Assembly (NCBI RefSeq): GCF_031844685.1
Contig: NZ_CP134605.1
Coordinates: 6,744,501 to 6,808,500 of the forward strand
DNA from: Streptomyces sp. ITFR-21
GTDB taxonomy: Bacteria; Actinomycetota; Actinomycetes; Streptomycetales; Streptomycetaceae
Length of the DNA: 64,000 bases
Reading direction: 5' to 3'
Position numbers and translations under genes: made by a program. Positions 1 to 10,346 of the stretch are shown here, piece after piece (position 1 is the first letter of the stretch; each line of letters begins with the position of its first letter). The notes below the pieces were generated by a model. That model did not search any database, had not been told where the DNA came from, and saw only the letters and a program-made list of their open reading frames with translations.

Positions 1-852
1 CTTGACGGTGGCGCAGATCAGCCCCTGGAGCTGGGAGCCGGCGCCGGAGTAGGTGCCGGCGTCGCGGGTGGCCAGCGGGCTGCCCGCGGTCTTGGTCACG
101 TGGTAGGAGATGCTCGGGTTCGGCGCGAAGTAGGCGTCGATCTTGTTCGAGTTCAGTGCCAGGTAGGTGCTGTTGGCGTCCTGGAAGTACTTGACCGTGA
201 GCTTCTTGCCCTCGGCCTGCAGCTGGCTCTGCCACTTCAGCAGGATCTTCTCCTGGTTGGTGCCCGAGCCCACCGCCACCGTCTTGCCCGCCAGGACGTG
301 GTAGTCGCCGGTGAAGTTCCAGGTCTCGGCCTTGCGGACCTCAAGACCCAGGTTGTCCTGCCGGTAGCTGGCGAAGTCGTACTTCTCCTTGCGCTGCTCG
401 GTGTCGGTGATGTTGGAGAAGCCGACGTCGGTCTTGCCGCTGTCGATGCCGACGAAGAGGTTGTCCCAGGTCGCGTTGTCCAGGACCGGCTTCAGACCGA
501 GGACGGCGGCGATCAGCCGGCCGAGGTCGGGCTCGGAGCCGGTGAGGGTCTTCTGGTCGCTGCCGAGGTAGCCGAGCGGGGCCGAGCCGGCCGGCAGCAG
601 GCCGAGGCCAATCACCAGCTGCTTGCTGTCGAGGACGTCCTTGGGCAGCTCGGCGCGGATGCTGTCCACCTGGGACACCTTGATCTCGGTCTGCTTCGCG
701 GCACCGTTGGAGACGGCACCGACCACGACGGTGCCCTTGGACTCGGCGCCGGCCGACGACGAACCGTCGTCGCTGCCGCAGGCGGCCAGGCCCAGGGACA
801 GGGTGGTGACGGCGGCGACGCTGAGGACGAGTCTGGAACGGAAACGGGGCAT
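1..852 (-). CDS. Amino-acid ABC transporter substrate-binding lipoprotein (3' end outside window)
   Basis: Extracytoplasmic solute receptor for the importer encoded just upstream on the same strand. The 284 visible codons start MPRFRSRLVLSV, with a signal sequence ending in a lipobox-like LGLAAC whose Cys should be lipidated, followed by a Ser/Gly/Ala linker. The rest is a family-3 type periplasmic-binding fold (PDLGRLIAAVLG, then DVGFSNITDTEQRKEKYDFA). The gene runs off the left edge, so the C-terminus is missing. It is the last gene of a leader-permease-ATPase-receptor series, 62 bp after the ATPase. The leader peptide at 2916-3008 suggests a cystine or sulfur-compound ligand; sequence alone does not fix the ligand. 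Confidence 0.9.
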   Translation of the reverse strand, partial: MPRFRSRLVLSVAAVTTLSLGLAACGSDDGSSSAGAESKGTVVVGAVSNGAAKQTEIKVSQVDSIRAELPKDVLDSKQLVIGLGLLPAGSAPLGYLGSDQKTLTGSEPDLGRLIAAVLGLKPVLDNATWDNLFVGIDSGKTDVGFSNITDTEQRKEKYDFASYRQDNLGLEVRKAETWNFTGDYHVLAGKTVAVGSGTNQEKILLKWQSQLQAEGKKLTVKYFQDANSTYLALNSNKIDAYFAPNPSISYHVTKTAGSPLATRDAGTYSGAGSQLQGLICATVK

Positions 853-914
853 GGTGGTGATCCTCGGGTGGTTAGGGTAAGGCGGGAATGAGCGGGTCGG
901 ACGGCGTGGCTGGG

Positions 915-1718
915 TCACAGCACGCGGCTGAGGAATTCGCGGGTACGCGGATGGCTCGGATCGGTGAGCACCTGACCGGGCGCTCCCTGCTCGACCACCT
1001 TCCCGCCGTCGAGGAAGACGGCGGTGTCGGCGACCTCGCGGGCGAAGGCGATCTCGTGGGTGACGACGATGAGGGTGGTACCGCTGGTCGCCAGGTCCTT
1101 GATGACGGCCAGCACCTCGCCGACGAGTTCCGGGTCCAGTGCCGAGGTCGGCTCGTCGAAGAGGATGACCCCGGGCTCCAGGGCCAGTGCGCGGGCGATG
1201 GCGACCCGCTGCTGCTGCCCGCCGGACAGCTGCCGCGGGTAGGCGCCGGCCTTGTCGGCCAGCCCCACCCGCTCCAGCAGCGTGCGGGCCTGCTCCTGTG
1301 CTCCGGCCTTGCTCTTGCGGCGGGTCGCCACCGGGGCGGCGGCCACGTTGTCGAGCACGGTCAGGTGCGGGAAGAGGTTGAAGTTCTGGAAGACGAAGCC
1401 GATCCGGCTGCGCTGGGCGAGGATCGCCCGCTCGCTCAGCTCCTTGAGCCGGCCGCGGTGGTGCCGGACCCCGATCGGCTCGTCGCCGACACTGACATGG
1501 CCGATGTCGAGCTTCTCCAGGTGGTTGATGACCCGCAGCAGGGTGGACTTCCCGGAGCCGGACGGGCCGAGGATAGCGGTGACCTCCCCGGCCGGTACGG
1601 TCAGGTCGATACCCGCCAGCACCTGCTGGGTGCCGTACCACTTGTGGGCGTTGTGCACGGTCACCGCGACCGCGTCGGGCCGCGCGTCCACCACGGCGCG
1701 CTTCGTGGAGCCGCTCAT
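915..1718 (-). CDS. Amino-acid ABC transporter ATP-binding protein
   Basis: Polar amino-acid uptake ATPase of 267 aa, the usual length for the GlnQ/TcyC class. Walker A is GPSGSGKST (about residue 51), the signature is LSGGQQQR, Walker B is VILFDEPTSALDPE, and the H-loop is VVTHE. The ATG is chosen because it overlaps the permease stop as ATGA, giving translational coupling; the open frame continues upstream only as a shadow of the permease. It energises the permease next door and is cytoplasmic. Confidence 0.95.
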   Translation of the reverse strand: MSGSTKRAVVDARPDAVAVTVHNAHKWYGTQQVLAGIDLTVPAGEVTAILGPSGSGKSTLLRVINHLEKLDIGHVSVGDEPIGVRHHRGRLKELSERAILAQRSRIGFVFQNFNLFPHLTVLDNVAAAPVATRRKSKAGAQEQARTLLERVGLADKAGAYPRQLSGGQQQRVAIARALALEPGVILFDEPTSALDPELVGEVLAVIKDLATSGTTLIVVTHEIAFAREVADTAVFLDGGKVVEQGAPGQVLTDPSHPRTREFLSRVL

Positions 1719-2728
1719 CCGATCGATCCGATCTCGATCCGCGCCCGGAGGTTTTCCACCGCGGTGCGCAGCTTCTGCAGGGGCGTGGGCGGTACGGTGC
1801 GCAGCGCGCCACGGGAGAAGTAGCGCTCCACGTAGAACTGGATCACCGAGATGACGCTGGTCAGGATCACGTACCAGACGGTGGCCACCAGCAGCAGCGG
1901 CACGATGTCGCTGGGGTAGGTGCTGCCGAGCGTCTGCACCCGGCCGAACAGGTCGAGCAGGGAGACGTAGAAGACCAGCGAGGTGCCCTTGACCAGGCCG
2001 ATCAGCTGGTTCACATACGCCGGCACGATCGCCCGCAGCGCCTGCGGGAAGACGATCCGGGTGAACTGGTAGCCGCGCGGCAGACCGAGCGCCGCCGCGG
2101 CCTCGTGCTGTCCCTGGTCGACCGAGAGTACTCCGGCCCGTACCACCTCGGCGGCGTAGGCGGCCTCGTTGAGGCTGATGCCGACGGTCGCCACCACGAT
2201 GTCGGTGGCCAGCCGGGACTCGTCGAAGTGCACGAAGCCGGGGCCGAACGGCACGCCCAGGCTCAACGTGGCATACAGGGCGCTGAAGTTGTAGAGGAAC
2301 AGCAGCACCACGATCAGCGGTACCGAGCGGAACAGCCAAATGTAGACCCAGGAGACCGCGCGCAGCACCGGGCTGCGCGACAGCCGGCCGAGCGCCAGCG
2401 CGATCCCGCCCAGCAGCCCCAACAGGGCGCTCCACGCGGCGACTTTGAGGGTGATCACCAGGCCGTCGAGGATGATCGGGCGCAGGAACCAGTAGCGGAA
2501 GCGGCCCCACTGGTAGAACGGGTTGGTGGCCAGGCCGTGGATGATCTGGGCGACCACCACCAGTACGACGACGGTCAGCACCCAGCGCCAGGGATGCCGC
2601 AGCGGGATCACCCGCTGGGCCGACAGTCTGTCGGGTTCCTTTTCCCCGGGGGGAGTCGACTGGTCCACGACGGTGTCCCCGGGTGGGGAGGAGGCTGCCA
2701 CGGAGGCAGGAGGGGGCGGTTCGCTCAT
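1715..2728 (-). CDS. Amino-acid ABC transporter permease
   Basis: Inner-membrane permease of 337 aa (HisM/GlnP family). After a Pro/Ser-rich cytoplasmic N-terminus of about 50 residues comes a first membrane segment (WVLTVVVLVVVAQIIHGLA). A typical polar amino-acid permease core follows, with the EAA-type loop near EAAAALGLPRGYQFTRIVFPQ. A single permease gene implies a homodimer. It is the first full gene after the leader peptide at 2916-3008 (187 bp away) and is coupled to the ATPase by ATGA. Confidence 0.93.
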   Translation of the reverse strand: MSEPPPPASVAASSPPGDTVVDQSTPPGEKEPDRLSAQRVIPLRHPWRWVLTVVVLVVVAQIIHGLATNPFYQWGRFRYWFLRPIILDGLVITLKVAAWSALLGLLGGIALALGRLSRSPVLRAVSWVYIWLFRSVPLIVVLLFLYNFSALYATLSLGVPFGPGFVHFDESRLATDIVVATVGISLNEAAYAAEVVRAGVLSVDQGQHEAAAALGLPRGYQFTRIVFPQALRAIVPAYVNQLIGLVKGTSLVFYVSLLDLFGRVQTLGSTYPSDIVPLLLVATVWYVILTSVISVIQFYVERYFSRGALRTVPPTPLQKLRTAVENLRARIEIGSIG

Positions 2729-2915
2729 CGGAGAACTCCAGCGCGGGGCAAGGCCGTACCGCCGGCGGAAGACGTGGCCTTGCTGGGAGGGCAGGGGAGG
2801 GTGCGGTGCACCGCTTCCGGCAGGTGCGCCGGGAGCGGGACGGGCGGGGAGAAAAAGGGTCGCGCTGGGCTCACATCGACGGAGCGGATGTCAGCGGGCC
2901 GTCGGCCCGGGGCGT

Positions 2916-3008
2916 TCAGCCCTTACAGAGGGCGCTGTTGACGCGGAGCAGGTCGATGTACCGGGCCAGGAACGCCGAGGCACGGCCGTGGCGCCGCCAC
3001 GCTGCCAT
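2916..3008 (-). CDS. Cysteine-type leader peptide (30 aa)
   Basis: Very short gene. The peptide starts MAAWRRHGRASAFL and ends ARYIDLLRVNSALCKG. That ending closely matches the short leader peptides (HVDLLRVSSALC type) found upstream of cysteine, sulfate and methionine genes in streptomycetes. The ATG at 3008 has an AGGA ribosome site six bases upstream; an in-frame ATG at 3026 is a less likely start. The likely role is cis-acting: ribosome behaviour at the Cys codon near the end would set expression of the downstream importer. Homology is by pattern recognition; the mechanism is inferred. The 270 bp between this gene and the Ku gene show nothing else recognisable. Confidence 0.75.
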   Translation of the reverse strand: MAAWRRHGRASAFLARYIDLLRVNSALCKG

Positions 3009-3280
3009 ACCGGGTCCTGAATACATCCCGTCACCCTCGCTCACTCTGCCCCCGCGGGGGCCCGCCTACGTCGACGGCCGCAGCTGCTCCGGCCTCGCCG
3101 CGTAACGTAGGCAGCGCCGCCCGGACGTGTCAACGGGGCCTTTGGCGGAATATCGCCCTATGGCCTGATTTTGCCGGAACCAGTGGCCCGTGGTTTTACA
3201 CTGCGTTCAGAATCGGCTTCGCGGCGTGTGCCGGGTGGGGCCGGTGCGGCGACGGCGGTCCGCCGGTCGGTACCGGAACG

Positions 3281-4357
3281 TCATCCGGTGCGGCGCTGTG
3301 ACGCGGCCTTCTTCGCCGGTGTCTTCTTCGCCGGTGTCTTCTTGGCCGGCGCCTTCCTGGCGGTGGTCTTCTTGGCGGTGGTCTTCTTGCCCGCGGCTTT
3401 CTTCGAGGCCGCGGACCCGGAGCCGCCCGAGCCCGAGCCGCCCGGCCCGCCGGTGCCCGCGCCCGAGCCGGCGGCGTCCGCCCCGCCGGACGCGGATCCC
3501 GCGGCCTTCCCGGCGGCCCTCTTCTTCCGTGCCGGGGCCTTCTCGCGCGAGGGCGGCGCCAGTTCGTGCACCGTGGCGTCCGCCGCCTCCTCGCCGCCGC
3601 GCGCCCGGTCCACCGACGCCTGGAGTGCCGCCATCAGGTCGACGACCTTGCCGCCGCTCTCCGGGCCGGCCGAGGGCGGCTCCGTGCCCTCCAGCTTCGC
3701 GGTGACCAGTGCCTCCACCGCCTGCGCGTAGTCGTCGTGGTACTCGCTCAGATCGGCCTCGCCGAGCGCCTCGATCAGGGTGTCGGCCAGCCGCAGCTCG
3801 GAGTCGGTGATCTTGACGCTGCCCCGGGGGGCCGCCTCCGCGGGGGAGTTCAGCTCGTCCGGCCAGCGCAGCGTCTGCAGGACCAGGACGTCCTCGCGCG
3901 CCAGGATCAGCGCCAGGTGCTCGGAGTTGCGCATGGCGAACTTGCCGACCGCCGCCTTCCCCGACCGGGCCAGCGCCTCGCGCATCAGTACGTACGGCTT
4001 GTTGGCCGCGGGGGAGCCGGGGGCCACGAAATAGGGCGTGTCGAGCTGGACGGCGTCGACGGACGCCATGTCGAGGAAGCCGGTGACCTCGATGGTCCTG
4101 GCGGTGGGCAGCGGCAGTGCCTGGAGGTCGGCGTCGGTCACCTCGACCAGCCGGTCCGGGGTCTCGTAGGCGCGGCCGATTTCGGCGGTGGAGAGCACCT
4201 GCCCGTCCAGTTCGCAGGTCTTCTGGTAGCGGACCCGGCCCTGGTCGGCCAGGTGGACCTGCCGGAAGCCGATCCGGTGGCTCGACGCCGCGGCCCCGAG
4301 CTTCACCGGGATGGAGACCAGGCCGAAGGCCAGGTTCCCCGACCAGACGCTGCGCAT
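3281..4357 (-). CDS. ku: Ku DNA end-binding protein
   Basis: Bacterial non-homologous end-joining protein of 358 aa. It forms a homodimeric ring on double-strand ends and recruits LigD activities. Residues 1 to about 255 are the Ku core (MRSVWSGNLAFGLVSIPVKL, later EHLALILAREDVLVLQTLRW). The last 100 residues are a low-complexity tail with an Ala/Gly/Ser stretch and then tandem AKK-type repeats (TAKKTTARKAPAKKTPAKKT), like the lysine-rich tails of other actinobacterial Ku proteins. Its DNA shows matching tandem repeats of about 15 bp at 3300-3400. The start has AGAGGA upstream. It is divergent from the LigD polymerase gene with only 38 bp between. Confidence 0.96.
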   Translation of the reverse strand: MRSVWSGNLAFGLVSIPVKLGAAASSHRIGFRQVHLADQGRVRYQKTCELDGQVLSTAEIGRAYETPDRLVEVTDADLQALPLPTARTIEVTGFLDMASVDAVQLDTPYFVAPGSPAANKPYVLMREALARSGKAAVGKFAMRNSEHLALILAREDVLVLQTLRWPDELNSPAEAAPRGSVKITDSELRLADTLIEALGEADLSEYHDDYAQAVEALVTAKLEGTEPPSAGPESGGKVVDLMAALQASVDRARGGEEAADATVHELAPPSREKAPARKKRAAGKAAGSASGGADAAGSGAGTGGPGGSGSGGSGSAASKKAAGKKTTAKKTTARKAPAKKTPAKKTPAKKAASQRRTG

Positions 4358-4395
4358 GACGTGTCCTCTTTGTCAGATTATGGGAGTTTTATCGT

Positions 4396-5283
4396 ATGCC
4401 GATCACCGAGGTCGAGGGCCGCCGACTGACGCTCAGCAACCTCGACCGCGTGCTGTGGCCGCGTACCGGCACCACCAAGGGCGAGCTGCTGCACTACTAC
4501 GCGACCGTCGCCGCGACCCTGCTGCCGCACATCAGGGGCCGGGCGGCCAGCTTCGTCCGCACTCCCGACGGAGTGGAGGGGCAGCGCTTCTTCCAGAAAC
4601 GGCCGCCGGCCGGTACGCCCGACTGGGTGACCGTCGCGGAGACGGTCCGGCACAGCGGTGAGCTGATGGACCAGGTACTGGTCGACGACCTGTCGACCCT
4701 GGTCTGGGCCGCCAACCTCGCCTGTGTGGAGATCCACGTCCACCAGTGGCCGGCCGGGCGCCCCGAGCACGCCGACCGGCTGGTGCTGGACCTCGACCCC
4801 GGCGAGGGCCGCACGGTGGTCGACGCCTGCCGGGTCGCGCTGCTGCTGCGCGACCGGCTCGCCGAGGACGGTCTGCAGGCGTGGGCCAAGACCAGCGGCG
4901 CCAAGGGACTGCACCTGCTGGCCGCGGTACGCGGCGCGAGCCCCCGGACCGCCAGCGCCTACGCCCGGCGGGTCGCCGGGGAGCTTCAGGCCGGCCACCC
5001 GGCCGGCGTGGTGGCGACGATGGCCAAGGCGGACCGGGTGGGCCGCGTCTTCATCGACTGGTCGCAGAACTCCGAGCGCAAGACGACCGCCGCGCCCTAC
5101 ACCGTACGGGCGCAGCCGGCGCCGACCGTGTCCGCGCCGCTGTCCTGGGAGGAGGTGGCGGCCGCCCGCGACCCGCGGGAGCTGGCGCTGACCATCGGCG
5201 AGGTGCCGGCCCGGATCGCGGAGCACGGGGACCTGCTCGCCGGACTGCTCGACCCCGAGCGGGCGGGGACCCTGCCCGACTGA
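4396..5283 (+). CDS. ligD: LigD-type polymerase/primase domain protein (NHEJ)
   Basis: Stand-alone polymerase domain of bacterial LigD, 295 aa, of the archaeo-eukaryotic primase fold. It fills gaps, preferring ribonucleotides, at breaks held by Ku. Visible signatures are the N-terminal LSNLDRVLWP, the metal-binding LVLDLDPGEG, KTSGAKGLHL, and DWSQNSERKTTAAPYTVR. No ligase or nuclease domain is attached, so those would be encoded elsewhere. GGGAG lies about 10 bases before the ATG. The divergent position with ku is common in actinobacteria and supports a shared repair role. Confidence 0.94.
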   Translation: MPITEVEGRRLTLSNLDRVLWPRTGTTKGELLHYYATVAATLLPHIRGRAASFVRTPDGVEGQRFFQKRPPAGTPDWVTVAETVRHSGELMDQVLVDDLSTLVWAANLACVEIHVHQWPAGRPEHADRLVLDLDPGEGRTVVDACRVALLLRDRLAEDGLQAWAKTSGAKGLHLLAAVRGASPRTASAYARRVAGELQAGHPAGVVATMAKADRVGRVFIDWSQNSERKTTAAPYTVRAQPAPTVSAPLSWEEVAAARDPRELALTIGEVPARIAEHGDLLAGLLDPERAGTLPD

Positions 5284-5300
5284 CCGGCCGCCGGCCGGTC
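5282..5300 (+). terminator. Hairpin at the ligD stop
   Basis: GACCGGCC, a 3-base loop and GGCCGGTC form a perfect 8-bp stem beginning in the ligD stop codon. Such GC stems without a U-run are usual actinobacterial terminator candidates. Confidence 0.5.
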
Positions 5301-5354
5301 CGGCCGGGACCGGACCCGTCACCGCCCCTCGCGCCCGCCGGGAACGCCGCCCTC

Positions 5355-5412
5355 GTCAAGGCCGCGTCAACGTCGCCGCCACGGCCGCCAGGGAAGCGTC
5401 AACGGGCGTCAA
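5355..5412 (+). promoter_or_regulatory. Paired GTCAA direct repeats upstream of kdp remnant
   Basis: GTCAA occurs at 5355, 5366, 5398 and 5408, so as two pairs with 11 and 10 base periods. Helical-turn spaced direct repeats are the binding pattern of OmpR-class regulators such as KdpE. This fits a relic kdp control region about 105 bp before the first small gene; KdpE binding is an inference. Confidence 0.4.
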
Positions 5413-5517
5413 TACACCTGCGGACGGGCGGTTTCCTACAGGTGCCGGAGTTCACCGGCGTGTTCGAGTCATCGCTCACCTGCACACCCGCCCACCTGAC
5501 GGTCCGGGGATCCGCCC

Positions 5518-5601
5518 GTGTCCGATCTGGTTCTCATCGTTGTGACGATCGCGGTGTCCGCCGTGCTCGCCCTTGTGGCCAAGGGGGTCGAGAAGCTGTG
5601 A
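5518..5601 (+). CDS. Small single-pass membrane peptide before kdpF
   Basis: 27-aa peptide from a GTG start (MSDLVLIVVTIAVSAVLALV, ending AKGVEKL). One hydrophobic helix followed by a basic end is what is seen in small genes placed before kdpF in streptomycetes. Its stop overlaps the GTG of the kdpF remnant (GTGA). A structural or regulatory part in the Kdp ATPase is possible; with the rest of the operon broken it may have no function. Confidence 0.5.
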   Translation: MSDLVLIVVTIAVSAVLALVAKGVEKL

Positions 5602-5686
5602 GCGCGGAGAACGTCGTCGGACCCGTCGTGTCCGGCTGCCTGCTCGGATACCTCGTAGTGGCCCTGATCCACCCGGAGAAGTTCCA
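5598..5686 (+). pseudogene. kdpF: kdpF remnant (stop codon lost)
   Basis: GTG start, then MSAENVVGPVVSGCLLGYLV and VALIHPEKF, a clear KdpF-like membrane peptide of 29 residues. Where an intact kdpF stops, this frame reads on into Gln-Trp and through the next gene to a stop at 5909, so the normal stop has been lost. KdpF stabilises the KdpFABC complex in other bacteria. Confidence 0.65.
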
Positions 5687-7321
<1,635 letters not shown>

Positions 7322-7352
7322 CCGGCGGACTTCGAGAAAGGAGGTGCACGCC

Positions 7353-7493
7353 GTGAACAACCTCCCGACCGTGATCCGCGGGCACCTGTCGCCGCTGCGC
7401 GTCCTGCTGCTGATGACGGTGGTCTGCGGGCTGATCTACCCGCTCGCCGTCACCGGCGTGGCCCGGGTGACGTTCGGCCACAACGCCGACGGT
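7353..7493 (+). pseudogene. kdpC: kdpC 5' fragment
   Basis: A perfect AAAGGAGG site precedes a GTG start and about 47 codons of KdpC N-terminus (NNLPTVIRGHLSPLRVLLLM, then TVVCGLIYPLAVTG). The homology stops near 7493, where KdpC should continue for about 150 more residues including its soluble domain. The frame runs on only as a shadow of the next gene. This completes the wreck of the kdp operon. The rest of the gap to 7866 holds a strong hairpin and no gene. Confidence 0.85.
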
Positions 7494-7581
7494 TGCGAGG
7501 TGGGGCAGAACGGCGGGTGGCGCACTGACGCACCGGCGAACCCGCGAGTCCGGCGAAGCCGTCCTGACCACGGGTTCGCCG

Positions 7582-7623
7582 CGCGGCGCGGCCCGGGTCC
7601 CGGCGGACCCGGGCCGCGCCGCG
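7582..7623. terminator. Strong 19-bp hairpin after the kdp remnant
   Basis: A perfect 19-bp inverted repeat (7582-7600 with 7605-7623) around a 4-base loop, almost all G/C, with CCCGGG inside each arm. It probably stops transcription leaving the kdp region. Confidence 0.7.
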
Positions 7624-7866
7624 TTCCGAGGCCGTTCCGGCGGCCGGGGACCCGTCGGCGGCTTCGCGGACATACCGGAGCAAAGACGAAGTCCTCGCTG
7701 GAGAGCGGCCGATCGCGGGAGAATGATCACGGCCGGCGGCGCACCGCCGGCCGCCAGCGCACCGCACCACCACTGACCGCAACCGGGCCCGGCCGCAGGC
7801 CACTTGGCCGACCGACCCGGCTTGCCGGACCTGTCCACCGCGGTGGACGCACGGAAAGGACTCGGT

Positions 7867-10050
7867 ATGCCCGACAGCACCGCGCGGATCGTCTCCCTGC
7901 GCGCGGCAGGCACCTGCTTCGTGATGGAACTCAGCGAGCCGGTGCCCAGAGTCCTGCACTGGGGCGCCGATCTCGGCGACCTGTCCGACACGGACACCGC
8001 CGCGCTCGGCCTGACCGCCGACGCCGCCGTCCTCAACAACTCCCTCGACGTCCCCCGCCGGTTCACCGTCTGGCCCACCGAGGCCGACGGCTGGTCCGGC
8101 GTGCCCGGTCACGCCGGCCACCTGGCGGGCGGCGCCGCGGCCCCCCGGCTCACCACCCGCGCCACCGCCGTCCACCAGGAGCCGGCCGGGGGCGGCGAGC
8201 TGACCGTCGAGCTGACCGACGACACCGCGGGACTGGACTTCACCGTCCGCTACACCCTGGACCCCTCCGGTGTGCTGGCCGTCGCCACCGGCATCACCCG
8301 GCACGCCGCGGCGGACCCCGCGCCGTACGACCTCGCCCAGGTCACCACCTTGCTGCCGCTGCCGCGCCGGGCGAGCGAACTGCTCGACTTCACCGGCAAG
8401 TGGAGCCGGGAACGCTCCCCGCAGCGGCGCCCGCTCGGCTACGGCACCCACACCCGCGAGCTGCGGCGCGGGAAGCCGGGCCTCGACTCGCCCTACCTGG
8501 TGACCGTCGGCGTGCCCGGCTTCGGCTTCCGCGGCGGCGAGGTGTGGGCGGTGCACATCGCCTGGAGTGGCGACCAGCGCTATCTCGTCGAGCGGCACCC
8601 GGAAGGCGCCGGCAGCCATGCGGCCGTGCTCGGCGGCGGCGAACTGCTGCGGGCCGGCGAGGTCCGGCTCGCCCCCGGCGAGACCTACCGGGCACCGGTC
8701 TGCCACTTCGCCTGGTCCGGCGACGGCCTCGACGGCCTCGCCGACCGCTTCCACACCCTGCTGCGGTCCCGCCCCGCCCACCCGCGCGGCCCGCGGCCGG
8801 TGATCCTGAACAGCTGGGAGGCGGTGTACTTCGACCACGACCTGGACCGGTTGCTGCGGCTCGCCGACCGCGCCGCCGAGGTCGGCGTCGAGCGGTTCGT
8901 GCTGGACGACGGCTGGTTCAGCGGCCGGCGTTCGGACCACGCGGGGCTCGGCGACTGGACGGTGGACCCGGTGGTCTGGCCGGACGGGCTGACCCCGCTG
9001 GTCGACCGGGTGCACGCGCTCGGCATGGAGTTCGGCCTGTGGGTCGAGCCCGAGATGGTCAACCTCGACTCCGACCTGGCCCGCGAACACCCCGACTGGG
9101 TGCTCGGCCCGGTCCGCGGCCTCGGCCCCGCCGCCCGCCACCAGTACGTACTGGATCTCGCCAACCCGGAGGCGTGGGAGTACCTGGACCGGTCGCTGGA
9201 GGCGCTGGTCACCAAGTACGGCATCGGCTACCTCAAGTGGGACCACAACCGGGAGGTGCACGAGGCCGTGCACGGCCCCGGCGACCGGCCCACCGCACGC
9301 GCCCAGGTGCTGGCGCTCTACCGGCTGCTGGACGCGCTCAAGGAACGGCACCCGGACCTGGAGATCGAGAGCTGCGCCAGCGGCGGCGGCCGGATCGACC
9401 TCGGCATCCTGGCCAGGACCGACCGGGTGTGGGCCTCGGACTGCAACGATCCGGCCGAGCGGCAGTCCATCCAGCGCTGGACCGCCCAGCTGCTGCCGCC
9501 CGAGCTGATCGGCTGCCATGTGGGAGCCGCCACCAGCCACACCACCGCCCGGGTCAGCGCCGACACCTTCCGGCTGGCCACCGCGCTGTTCGGCCACGCC
9601 GGCATCGAGCAGGACATCACCGGCTGCACACCCGCGGAACTGTCCCGGCTCACCGCCTGGACCGCCCTGTACCGGGAGTTGCGGCCGCTGCTGCACACCG
9701 GCCGTACCGTGCGCGCCGACCTCGGCGACGACGCCGTGCTGCTGCACGGCGTCGTCGCCCGGGACGGCGGCTCCGCCCTCTACTGCTGGGCCCGCGTGGC
9801 CACCTCGCCCGAGGGCCAGTGGGGCCGGGTCCTGCTGCCCGGCCTCGCGCCGGACGCCCGCTACCAGGTCCGGGTCCGTACCGACATCGGCCTGCCGTCC
9901 TGGCACCAGACCAGCGGCCCGGCCTGGCTCACCGCGGCCCTGGACGGCTGGGTGGCGCTGCCGGGCGCCGTGGTGGCGGTGGCCGGACTGCCGATGCCGA
10001 CCCTCAACCCCGAGCAGGCCCTGCTGATCGAGGTCCGCAGGGCGGGCTAG
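7867..10050 (+). CDS. Alpha-galactosidase (GH36)
   Basis: Retaining alpha-galactosidase of 727 aa that cleaves terminal alpha-1,6-galactose from melibiose, raffinose or galactomannan. The beta-sandwich N-domain (about 1-270) is followed by the barrel with FVLDDGWFSGRR, GLWVEPEMVNLDSDLA, the nucleophile motif YLKWDHNR (Asp about 459) and the acid/base region SDCNDPAERQS (Asp about 525). No signal peptide is visible, so it is probably cytoplasmic and acts on imported oligosaccharides. The ATG at 7867 is preferred over an in-frame TTG at 7804 because AAAGGA lies just before it. It stands alone, with no sugar transporter beside it. Confidence 0.95.
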   Translation: MPDSTARIVSLRAAGTCFVMELSEPVPRVLHWGADLGDLSDTDTAALGLTADAAVLNNSLDVPRRFTVWPTEADGWSGVPGHAGHLAGGAAAPRLTTRATAVHQEPAGGGELTVELTDDTAGLDFTVRYTLDPSGVLAVATGITRHAAADPAPYDLAQVTTLLPLPRRASELLDFTGKWSRERSPQRRPLGYGTHTRELRRGKPGLDSPYLVTVGVPGFGFRGGEVWAVHIAWSGDQRYLVERHPEGAGSHAAVLGGGELLRAGEVRLAPGETYRAPVCHFAWSGDGLDGLADRFHTLLRSRPAHPRGPRPVILNSWEAVYFDHDLDRLLRLADRAAEVGVERFVLDDGWFSGRRSDHAGLGDWTVDPVVWPDGLTPLVDRVHALGMEFGLWVEPEMVNLDSDLAREHPDWVLGPVRGLGPAARHQYVLDLANPEAWEYLDRSLEALVTKYGIGYLKWDHNREVHEAVHGPGDRPTARAQVLALYRLLDALKERHPDLEIESCASGGGRIDLGILARTDRVWASDCNDPAERQSIQRWTAQLLPPELIGCHVGAATSHTTARVSADTFRLATALFGHAGIEQDITGCTPAELSRLTAWTALYRELRPLLHTGRTVRADLGDDAVLLHGVVARDGGSALYCWARVATSPEGQWGRVLLPGLAPDARYQVRVRTDIGLPSWHQTSGPAWLTAALDGWVALPGAVVAVAGLPMPTLNPEQALLIEVRRAG

Positions 10051-10140
10051 GGCCCGCCGTTCGGATCCGCGCGGCGTCGCGGGCCGGGAGCAACCACCCC
10101 TGCCCGCGACGCACGTCGGCGCGCCGCAGGCGACCTCGCA

Positions 10141-10158
10141 TTCACTCCTACGAGTGAA
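10141..10158. promoter_or_regulatory. TTCACTC palindrome upstream of the DUF397 gene
   Basis: TTCACTC, 4 bases and GAGTGAA form a perfect 7+7 inverted repeat about 190 bp before the DUF397 start. It looks like a dimeric-regulator operator; the binder is unknown. Confidence 0.45.
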
Positions 10159-10220
10159 GATGGGTCCATGCGCGGAGATCACCCGGACGGCGCCGGTAGC
10201 CTGATTGTGCCAACGGGGGT

Positions 10221-10255
10221 ATGCAATTGCATCGGGAATTGCATTCGCAAGTGCA
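10221..10255. promoter_or_regulatory. GCAATTGC palindrome cluster upstream of the Scr-type pair
   Basis: A 12-bp perfect palindrome ATGCAATTGCAT at 10221-10232 is followed by a second AATTGCAT and a GCAAGTGCA. The same GCAATTGC core recurs at 12575-12586 upstream of the methyltransferase gene, and a half-like ATGCAAT lies at about 10661 before the XRE gene. Likely operator of the neighbouring XRE regulator (inference). Confidence 0.55.
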
Positions 10256-10346
10256 CAACGGGTATCTCTGTGTCTGGGGTTGCTTCTGATGTGGAAGCGA
10301 CCCCAGATGCTCGGGGGACGTCAAACCAACGAAGGAGTGATACTCG

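Noticed and set aside
915..2510. 531-residue fusion protein with the ATPase at its end
   Set aside because: The first half is an out-of-frame shadow of the permease gene (Arg/Ala/Gly-rich, no domain); the ATPase starts at 1718.
7450..10182. Very long minus-strand frame opposite the alpha-galactosidase
   Set aside because: High-GC antisense shadow with Gly/Val/Asp-poor domain content; the plus-strand GH36 protein is complete.
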